Below are positions 54,000 to 64,000 of a DNA stretch of 64,000 nt, in pieces (the stretch's first letter is position 1; each line of letters starts with the position of its first letter). Origin of the DNA: Kappaphycus alvarezii (lineage: Eukaryota; Rhodophyta; Florideophyceae; Gigartinales; Solieriaceae); assembly GCA_002205965.3 (NCBI GenBank), contig NADL03000739.1, positions 62,001 to 126,000 on the forward strand, written 5' to 3'. Position numbers and translations under genes: made by a program. The notes beneath the pieces are model-generated. The model did not search any database, was not told the origin of the DNA, and was given only the letters and a program-made list of their open reading frames with translations.

Positions 54000-56900
54000 G
54001 CGTCGCTCACAGAACAACATAATGGGATCAAAAATCGGATTTCTACTGTTGTTGTAGCGGTTTAATAGGCTTCAAAGATGTCCATGATTTTTTTGCCTTG
54101 TCGAGGACGCCTATTGCAAAATCTGGATTCACCTCCATAAAAGAAAAATGCCAACCTAGCTTTGACAACCCTTTGTTCTTTTCATCATTATCTTCAGCGG
54201 TAATCAAGATAGAAAACGGCATCTGTATCTCTTCAAATCAATAAAAATTAGCCACATCAAACAAACTGTGATCGAGGACATCAGGATTGCTAAGAATCAA
54301 TACGTGAAGACTTGGCACGGCATCGGGAGGAGGTCCTTGATATACTCACTGAAATCTTCTGGACGGTTGGTGTAAAGGATGCCTCAGGGCTGGAACCAAT
54401 CGCCCCTGACAGTTATAAGAATAATTCAGTGGTTGAATTCACGGTAGTCAACATCGAAATAGTGGGTTCAGAGCGGATGGAAGAGTTATTGATCTTCTTC
54501 ATGATCTTTCAACGACAAACTAGAACTTGGAGTGCGAAATAGGAGCCATGGATTTTGTCTTGAAAGAATAGATTTGATTCGTTAACTCTGGAGTGAGAAT
54601 AAATGCGTATGATAAGAAGAAAATAGTAAAAAAGGGCAACAAACGAATCCGTATTGTCGTGTTTGCAACTACTTCGCCGAGCTACTGTACCCTTGTGAGT
54701 GCAAAAGAAATATGAATTAAAGAAATATGGATTAAAGAATAAGTACCTTACTTTATTACGAAGGGACTGGGCTGAATAACTCGGTAAGACAACGGAGTAA
54801 TGGCGTCGGATCTGTCGTAACTTCTCAACAAGATCAGGATGGATGCGTAGAACTGAGGAGTGACGAAATGTGAATTCTAAATAATTTAAGCCAGCGCTAC
54901 TGGAAGATAAATTACAGTAAAACTAACTATATTAAACTGTATACCGACAGGAGATACGACAGAAACGAAATCGTGAGCAACTAAGGCGGCATTTGTACAG
55001 ACTGATCAATGAAAAGAACGTAAACTGTCGCTTGTAATAGAGACAACCATTATTTTAAAAAAGGAACTTAATAAGTTGCTCAAAAATATAAAAATTATAG
55101 TATTTTGCAACAAATTATGAACCTGAGAGCCATGTGTAGTACTTTAAATGGCTTTGGGAAACAAATTTGTACTGTACATCGCACTGTGACACATTGCGAT
55201 AAGTACAAAAAAAGATCAAAAAACACTGTAGGTGCTACTTTGTACCTTTATTATAAATTTTTGGTACTATTAAATGAGTTTTGATAATTTCACATGTCAT
55301 AAAGAGGAGTAAAGGGGGTTCGGATGGGAACCTAGATGAACAGAGAACCACTTATACACAAAACCACTCTCACCAACCTCACGGGCGAAAACGATGTAAC
55401 ACCCCTTGTAAGGCATGGGATTGTGGCCTCAGTCTTACTGCTTATCTCTCTTTTCGGTTTCCAAAATTGGTTTTGGGCGTATTTTTGGTGCCTTCTTAAG
55501 TAAAACTGTTCTCTGACCTCTCAGTAATACAAATTCAGCCTCCTACGTCGGTTTCTATCTTCCTTTTTATTGTCGGAAGCGAAAATTTGCCATTGAATAG
55601 AACGTCTTAGATGATTTAGGCGACAAGAACATACTTTTCAACGTTCATCACATAAGACTGATTTCCGCTGCGCGAAATCCAAGCTAACTTATTGAGGTTG
55701 TGCGCCTCGAAGTTTATACGCAGATTTTCGGAGTCGGGTTGGATGGTTTCGTCTTCTGCACCTAGAAAATAAACAACTTTTTATATAGATGCTTGAAGTA
55801 AAACATTACGTATAGATGAACATCGGAACCTAAAAGCCTTTCTTGCACATTTCAAATGAAATTTCTTCATCAAATACTGTCGCTGATTATTCATTTCGAC
55901 TAAACAATGGATCGAAACTCTTTTTGGGCCTTTGATATGCAGAGAAAAGTATACTCAGCACATAATAATTTTCAAGCGGCTCATTCACAATCGGACTAAA
56001 AAATGCTCTTGTTTGATCTTAAAAGGAGAAGCATTAGCGAAAAGCACGAAATAAAAGTCTAGTGTGCCCGTTTTTTATGATTCTCAACAAAGGCGTGCAT
56101 ACTATGATTCTGACACAGTTAAGCACATAACATTGTCTGATTGTACTCCTAATATTTTAGCTCATTTCAAACTCCTTTAATTGACTGAGAGCGAAGCCAA
56201 AAAGCGATTAATATCAAACGAAGAAAAAAATACAATGAATACCGAGAAAGCGAGCAGTACCATAGTTTGACATATTCCAAAAGCTGACCTCGATGAGGCC
56301 TGGAGGTGGAGTATAGAGAGAAACCTTTAAAATTCCTGAAAGTATCTTTATGTCTCCGTTATCTTCTTATTGGATCTTCATTCCAAAATATGTATAAACC
56401 TGAGAGCACTGAAATGTTTTGAGCTAAAAAATTCAGAAAAGTTCTGGGAAAAACGTGTCGTTATTATATTTAGGCCTCCAATGAGGAATTCAAAGGCGTT
56501 CTTAGCAGCATTTAAAACAGTACGCCATCGTTTTAGAAATAATAGCCGTGGAACAAAAAAAAACCTAATATCAATGGTGAAGAACGTTTCAATGTACGTC
56601 TGTTGCCATTTGGCGATAAAATTAACCAAACCATAAATTTATCTTCTGCAGATATTATAATTCGCTATCACAGCACTCCCGTTTATGAATATCGCTCAGC
56701 CTCCCTAGGATATATGAAAAACTCCATAAATAATTTTTTTTGTAGTAGAAGACAAGCAGTATCCTGATGGATAAAATAACTCTCGATTAAAGCAGATTAA
56801 AGATAAAAACTTCGGTTTGCAGATATTTCCTTTTGCTTTAGTACGGAGTGTGCGTTGCGAGCCTTGACGTTTTTGAAACCACCTTTAAAATACGTAATTT

Positions 56901-59900
56901 TGTGCAATACATGATTGCTAATAAAATTTGCAGAATTCTGCAACTTTGCAGATTGTTCTACGGAACAAATTTTATCAAATTCTTCTTCTGTTCCATATTA
57001 AAGTACATGGACACGGAAAATAAGAAACATTCCGGATTAACTACAAATCATGAGTGATCGAGGTTCATGTCTCCCTGTGAAATTATTGTCAGCTGGGTTT
57101 CCGAACTCATTCGGATACTGTTAGCATAGTTAAAAGGATCAACTGGACACCTATTATATGCTTCCCTCGTAGAGCTGTAACATCTGGTACTGTAGGCTTC
57201 TTGGCTTGGTGCATCATGATTTTTTTCCAATAGAGACTTAGTGAGTTGCTGTATCACTATCTGAGACATTTGCAACACTGGATTCTTCGGATTAGCAATT
57301 TTGATATATGCAACGCTGATTTCGGGTCCGATTGATTACTGCATCCTCGAAAACATAGATTCCTGGTTCCTTAGATTCCTCTTAAATTGACTAAATCGGC
57401 CTTCCATCGCTTCCTGGACAAAACTTTAGAGCTGATGAAATTGGCAACTGCATTCGAGACGACTTCGAAACTTCCCTGAACAAATTTATTGTTTTCCTGA
57501 AACATTTGCTTCTTGCGATTTGGACCATATTTCATTATTTTGATACTTACCACAATTTACGCTTCTGGTTTGTATGCTAGAAGCAGATCTGTCTCACATA
57601 GCCAACTTAGAATGGCTTGTTCTTGATATCATTTTTCCTAAGAATGGTAAATGATTTCCCCTGCGCAATTAGATCATCTTCTTTATTTCACCCAAAGCGC
57701 GGCAAATCTCTTCATTGCACACCAAAGGATTGATTCCATTTGATAAATTATTGATGTGTCAAGTCATTGCCGTATAAGTCATTCGGTATTCGAATGGCTT
57801 GAACAACCAAAAGCTTTGGAAAACCCCCTTAATTCGCTGCTATTAGTCCTAGATATGTGCCTGCTTATGCGGGACTTAGAATAAAGGGCATTCTTTTTGT
57901 GCTTGCGCGGTGGCGTAGCGGTGCCCGCCTAAATGCTGTGGCTGATCTTTGAGTAATTAATGATCAAATTCTACGTTGCTGGGCGCTTGGTCACCCTAAA
58001 CATCAGCAGAAAGCAAAATAGACACAGTAAGAAAACTATCAGGGGGTTCAGTACCGTTAGAAATAGATGGCGATTCCACGGCTTTTTCTGATTTTCTTAG
58101 CTTTTTTTAGACATCAATAACATGAAAAGCATCTCTTTTATAAGCTAGTTGTCAACATTCAACAGAACGTTGAACTAGTTTGACTCAGCGCCGAGCAAAA
58201 CTGGACTTTAATCAGCTCAATGCTTTTTAATTTGACTATCATTACATTTCTACAGTTCTTGAGCAAGATTTGAAAACAACTTGTCACTCCAAAGCTCACT
58301 TTTCCGTAATATTATCTTATATCATTGTATTTAGAGTGTCATAAATATTCAAGGTTTCTGTGAACGATCTTACGACCTCTGCCTCAGCTCATTGTGACGG
58401 GGTGAAATCAAAGCCTGAGATCTTTAAAATAATTTGTAGAATCAAACTACGAATGATAGAAGCTATCGACGACTATAAAGGTATGCTTATCATCTTCCAT
58501 CAGGCTAATTCTGTAATCTCTACATTATATTTCGCGATACATTCGAGAATGTCACCATGTGCATAATCCATGTTGGCGTTTTTGGTGATATTTTGACTGA
58601 TGACTCAATTTATGATCATGCATTTACCAGATGACGAGTTTAGATGGTTCCCCCCTTTTTAGAGAGAGTAATGAGATTCATATAGTAAAAAGTTCGGCGT
58701 TTCTCGCCTTAATGTAGACCATTGTGATACTCTCAGTACTGCTTAGCTTAAACGAACTTAGGTGGAGTTCCATGACTACTTTTCCAGTTCTAGTACGATA
58801 TTATAGACGGCTGTAAATATAAGATAATCCCTTTTGCAAATCTAGTATACAGAGATCCATAATACACAAATAGTAAAAGACGTCTCTATTCATCGCTAGA
58901 GCCGAGTCAGGCCCTAATGAAAGCAACAGAATGTCTGGGTTCTATTCGCTTTAATCATTTTTGTTCTGGTTTCAATTTCACCATTTCCTGTCCTTTCTTT
59001 TCATTATACCAAAACAAATAAAATCCCATCGCCAAAGTCCCTATTCTTCTCAATTGGAGCAAAACATATCTGCTATTAGATTGATTTTCGTTCCATCATA
59101 TCTCTTCCTAGCGGCGTTCGCCGATGTTTCACCGCTTGAGCATCAAGTATTAATTTTTCAAGGAGCTTTGGCTGATCCAATGATGGCAAAAAAAAATTTT
59201 TACTTGATGTTCTCAAATATATTCCCTGTAGGTTTTTCTTAGTATCGCTCGGCGAAAGCACAACGGCAAAAAATCACGACTTACAGAACATCATTGATAT
59301 TTACTTTCCTAACCAGATGAATGCAGCCAAGTATTAAGCAAGCTTCTCAATAAGATCAACAGCACTGTATCAACTGGCCACGGAGTAGAATCGTACCTCA
59401 AAGTTTTGGACCAGCTCATTGTCTCGCCCAAAAATTTTGAGAATTTCAGAAAACTTTTAAGTTACTATCATAATTAAAGAGTATCTCGCCGGTATATGCC
59501 TTTTTAAGGATCGTTATTGTCCCCTAAAAAGAAGCTATTATAGCCACAGATACCATTGTTCAAAAGTGGTAAGATATTAAGTAGCATTTTTGGTGTAAAA
59601 AGCCCATTGGATATCATCCGGTAATCTTATATGATTTGCGCGTCATGCCTGTCATGACTTGATTCTTATAGTCTTAAAACTTCAAAATAACCCTCCGGGA
59701 ATTCTTTGATTCATTTAGGATGTTTCTTTGTACCTCAAAAGACATCCAGGATGATTTGCGATCTTGAGCCCATAAATTTGGAATTTGAGGGCAGAAAACG
59801 AAATGATCCGTCAATTATCGTAGTTTATTCTGCCAAGGACAGTTAAAGCACTTTAATGTGTGTCTTTTTCGAAGTTAAGACAGCAAACCGGCTGTTAATG

Positions 59901-61000
59901 TCGCAGTAAGTAATTTAAAACGTGTTCTCAGTACTAATTAAATAAAATTACCTAGATGTAGAATATTCCTCACGGGCAACGCACTTTAATTTGGTAACAA
60001 TGCAAAATAGTGGTAACAATTACTGTGAATCACTTTCGAAATTATCTCAAAAATGACTAGCTGCTGAAATCCGCTGTCTGCAGGTGTAACGAAAACAAAT
60101 AAAGAGGAAGTTCGTATAATTAAATATTTTCAGGGTTGCATAATTGTCAGTTTCTAATCACATATCCGACAACAGATGCCCTCAAACTTGATCACGCGAA
60201 GTTTGGTCGCCAAAAATAGAGAAGGTAAGAGCTGAAATAAACACTATACACATACAAGAAGAGGTTTTTTAAACCCGAGTAGAGCCCTTATTGACTGATG
60301 TTATTTCGTTTTGGTGTATCATAGGCCGATGAAACTATTAATATAACTAAATATGCATGCATTGAAACCACTCAGTACTGTAATTAAATTCCGAATAAGT
60401 ACTGATCTCAAATTTGCTCCTGGATGAATGCATTATATGAAAGATCCAACAACTTAACCTCTTATTCTTCGAGCAACCACAATTACACAGAACCTTTGCA
60501 CACAAACCGGGCTTGCTAAGCAAAATGCACCTAATAGCCTTGATGGGACATTAGTAAAATCAACTAACGATCTCAAGTCCTCATATTTACGCTGTTTAGC
60601 GATAAAAGTACGACTGAGCACAGGGAAAGACCCTCAATTGTTTTTGGATCAGGGAAATACGTAGTCCAATCCAGTTTCCTTATTCCGTTTTCGATGAACT
60701 ACTTCCTTTTCATCTTCACACAATGAGTTTTCCCATCATCATGAATACAAGCCCATCCTCTTTAATGTCTTCTGTTAAAGCAACAAGTTATTCTTCGACG
60801 TTTGAAAGTACTAGGGAAAAAAATATTTCCTTCTAAATTAAGCGTCGGTGATACTTTTTGCGCATTTAAAGCCCATAAAATCTTCATGAATTACTTTACC
60901 ACAGACATATGCAGGTGCATCATGCAGGTGCATCATGCATAGTCTTGAATACCCCACTGTAAAAAACCTAAAGCAATTAGGTTTGAATAGGGTGGCTAAC
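54000..61000. other. AT-rich tract (part 3)
   Basis: About 7 kb of AT-rich DNA with only short frames. Frames at 54,312-54,542 (+), 56,370-56,636 (+), 57,048-57,553 (-) and 58,961-59,242 (+) look faintly protein-like but match nothing I know. A perfect 13-bp tandem repeat (GCAGGTGCATCAT twice) lies at 60,911-60,936. A tRNA-like or SINE-like patch at about 57,905-57,990 is discussed in the findings. Confidence 0.4.
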
Positions 61001-61008
61001 TCTGCATG

Positions 61009-61230
61009 TTATGGGGCGCGACATAGTACAGACGCGGTACATGTGGACCAAATCACATAACTAATCTGCTGATAAAGCCGAGTATTCACTCCTTCCGCCG
61101 AGCATCCGTTGCGGGTTGCGACAGCGGCTGCATATTCTTCGATTACCTTCGACGTCGTCGCAGACGGCGATCCAAGTGAGTCGAAGGCTATCGGCACAAA
61201 CTTACATCCCAGTTTTGATCGTCCTAGAGG
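61009..61230 (-). mobile_element. LINE 3' end fragment (family 1)
   Basis: The minus strand reads KFVPIAFDSLGSPSATTSKV, IEEYAAAVATRNGCSAEGVN, TRLYQQISYVIWSTCTASVL, then CRAP. This matches the FDSLGAPSPDNALIIKEF tail of the copy at 34,430-35,045 motif by motif, with about half the residues changed. It shows that the element family spread through both halves of the window. Confidence 0.7.
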
Positions 61231-64000
61231 GCTTCACCGAGGATGGCTGCTACTTTGTTGCCAAGCTCCCTATTTTTCTTCTTTCCGTATTAGCCCATGA
61301 AATTAATCTAGCTTCCACTTTGAACCACGTTGAAACCAATCCGTTCAGTTTCGTCACATCATTCCATTTGAAGGAGATCCTGCCTGACTTACCTAGGTTG
61401 AGATTTTTTCAGTCCATACGATCTAATCTTTTCAAGTGCTCCCAAAAAATCATTTCATACCACTCATACCACAAAAAAATTTATTATGCTTCTTACTCAA
61501 AGTTATGGCTCGTTGCATTTTTCGACAAAATTTCTTTTTATTTTCTGGATTTGAATTGAACACTGTGGGGCAACAATCGAAGCTAAAATGAATTAATAAT
61601 TATTTTAGAGCAGTTTAAACCCTTCGAGAACCCTAATTGTGCGCCGTTGCATTACCTTGACAATCTTCGAAGGTGTTCATGTACATTTTGTACCGCAAGC
61701 GCCAAAACTCTTCAATAATCTATGTTAATTTTTTCCTATCCACGTTTCCTGGTATTTCATACGAAGCTCAACGAATTGGATAACTGGTATCTCATTTTCC
61801 ATTCTAATAAAATGTTGAAGCTGACTTTAGCAACATTTTGCAGAGTTCTTCAAGACTTTTACCCCCGTGTTCGTGCAAATTACTTTAGACAGACTCTCGG
61901 TGGGTTTCTGAGATATTTTGACGCATTTCGGAAAACTTTCAACGCGCTTCCAGCTTTCGCGAAGGTGTATTCGAATTACTCTTTAACCATAACATGTAGA
62001 TGACTTTGAACTTTTTTGTTTTTTAAACTTTCTTTCGTTCAACCGAAACAGTTGAAACGGCACAGAAAAGTAGCTGCGCCGGTCTAATGGTTCCTTGATC
62101 AGTTTTGGTCATTTTTGAGCATATTTCTTGAACGCATCGTACGGTACAGAAGCACAACTAAAGCACGTCAGCATTGAAATTATCTACAACAAAATTCATC
62201 AAAAAAATATTATGGAAGAAATTCTCATCAAGGTCATTCTCAGATAATGATCCGTAACTTTGATCTATGGAATATAAAATTCTTTTTGGAATTCTTATAG
62301 TGTACAGCGCAATTTTGTATCTGTGAAGGTTTCTCATTGTTTCATTGAGGTAATTTGCCGCACAGAACAATATATATATCAGTTCATTATGTCATCATCA
62401 ACCAACAACATGCAATTCAACATCTATACTGCTATTATGTTCTACACAGTTTACACTTCTGAATTGATTGTGCTGAACACATTACTGATTTCTAAGGATA
62501 TTCTTAGAGAAAATCCAGTGAAGTCTGAGATAAAGTCTTGATTTATTACTTTCTACGTGTCTAGTTCTGTAACGAGCATATATTAATGACTAAAAGTCAA
62601 TTAATTAGAAATTTATCATTAAGAATCTTTTCAAGTCACTGCAATTTTTGAAATTATTCGAAAAATAAACAGCTAGAAAAATGTTCGCCGCAAAATCCTT
62701 CTATCTAATCTATTCATTACCTCTTCATCAACCTCTTCGATATTCCATACCTATTACAGATGTTTTCCCATCTCAACAGACAGAAGATCAAGCAATATGC
62801 TTCTCCTTTTTTGGATATGTTTCAGTAAAAGATGGAGTCCATGCTCTTTTTCATGCCAATTGGAGAAATACTACTGGCCGCTTCATCTCAACTTTAAATT
62901 TGCATTCTTTGGACACTGCTCTATCAAATCTGCATTAAAAAAGTTTTTTTAGACCTGGAAAGAGCTAGTCTTTGAATCTATAAGAACCTTCGTCTTATTT
63001 CATGTAAAATATTGGGATTGGAAGAGCTCAGAAAAGTGGCCATTAGCGCAAAGCTAAAGGATATAGACGCCTCCGAAAAACCAGCTACGTGCAGATTTTG
63101 TCCGCTGATTTTCGCATATCATAAGCTTGATATTGCGATGATCTCCAAAGCACTGCTTAAAGCTGATCGCAAAAAAAACCAACAAAAACCGTCATGGCTT
63201 ACTGTCGAGTTAAATATTATTGACTAGGGACTGATAACATCAAAATAATATCTAATTTGGTGCAAAGAACTAGATTGGAAAACTTTTTTGTCTGTTATTG
63301 ACATTTTGCGTAGGGTTGAGTTGTAGCATGGAAAAGTTTTGAATAAATATTACTATTTTACAGTTGATTACTTTTTTGGTACTTCAAACCTCATTACCGA
63401 ACAAGAAATTATTTTATTGGGTTCTAGAGTTCTATTTATGAAGTCAATATCTGGACCTTAGATAGCTAGTTCATTACAAGCTATGTGCAACAAAGTTTTC
63501 TTGAAAATATGGCTCCAGCTTAGAAGTGACCATTGGAAACTTTACTTTTGTAATTTAATGCGCATCTACTCTGCCTTTTATATGCCGAGCTTCATCTTTG
63601 AGCCCTCGGGCTCTATCATGAGAGACGTGGATAGAATGCATTTTTCATAAGATTAACACAGCTATTATGCATGCAGTTTATAAAGAGACTAGAAAAAACA
63701 CTTGGGTCGCCTATTTCCCGGCAGAGTAAATGTGAATTTCCGCCCAGTCAAGTAAAAGTAATGGAAACATGGCTCTTTCAGTGATGATTTTCTTTGAAGC
63801 TAAAATTAACACACCTTGAGACAACGCACGGCGTGGTTCAAATGTTTTCGACATCTATCTCAAACCAAAGTGCATAATTAACGAAAAAAGGCGTTAAAGC
63901 AGCCATGGATTCACCCGCTGGATTTTTGGTTGGTTCATAGTTGAACGAGCTTGCATGATTCTATGTTTTTCATGTTCTATTTAGTCCCCTTTTTGCATGT
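61231..64000. other. AT-rich tract (part 4), right edge
   Basis: No conserved gene recognised. Short frames at 61,722-62,003, 62,681-62,938 and 63,012-63,227 (plus) are unassigned; the last has CRFCPLIFAYHKLD, which could be half of a zinc-binding motif, but no second half was seen. Confidence 0.4.

Noticed and set aside
57905-57990. A tRNA gene
   Set aside because: The A-box-like segment is present, but there is no closing acceptor stem and the T-arm is poor.
1-64000. CRISPR arrays, rRNA genes, riboswitches
   Set aside because: No regularly spaced repeats, no rRNA core sequences and no riboswitch folds were recognised; the eukaryotic gene content makes CRISPR unlikely.

Overview
The window reads as nuclear DNA of a photosynthetic eukaryote, most likely a red alga or a relative. 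Support comes from a cyanobacterial-type replicative polymerase gene with a leader-like N-terminus lying among ordinary eukaryotic genes, a plant-style SHAQKYF MYB protein, few and short GT-AG introns (82 and 104 bp were delimited), and several families of eukaryotic transposons. The species cannot be fixed from sequence alone.

Layout. 1-7,250: transposon debris. A PIF/Harbinger element (2,575-3,973) has two convergent ORFs and lies between two direct copies of a ~1 kb repeat; a LINE reverse transcriptase follows (5,500-7,242). 7,759-34,244: a gene island with UGGT (ER glycoprotein folding sensor, +), an FAD monooxygenase (-), an organelle-type TsaD/Qri7 tRNA-modification enzyme (+), a zinc-knuckle/MYB/KHA-like regulator (+), mitochondrial-type ribosomal protein L2 (-), a probable VPS52 (-), cyanobacterial-type DNA polymerase III alpha (dnaE, +) and an unrecognised basic, probably nuclear protein (+). 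34,430-35,760: three LINE 3' ends in mixed orientation. From about 36,300 to the end the DNA becomes AT-rich and gene-free. It holds decayed transposons (LINE tails, a third copy of the ~1 kb repeat, a second Harbinger remnant, a Tc1/mariner remnant) and one G-rich island, a broken Ty1/copia element (46,112-50,275, -).

Function. Most genes are unrelated housekeeping loci: ER quality control, endosome-to-Golgi tethering, transcription. Three encode bacterial-type information machinery with leader-like N-termini: TsaD and L2 for organelle translation, DnaE for organelle DNA replication. The dnaE gene is the most interesting item: its motifs are those of cyanobacterial DnaE, its catalytic residues are present, and it runs unbroken through the point where cyanobacterial DnaE is split by an intein.

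Two window-wide signals stand out. First, nearly every conserved gene is broken by single-base indels, mostly in short homopolymers, while conserved motifs survive on both sides; this looks more like assembly error than gene death. Second, clusters of the palindrome TACTGTACAGTA and variants sit in gene spacers, commonly 90-500 bp upstream of start codons, and were not seen in conserved exons.
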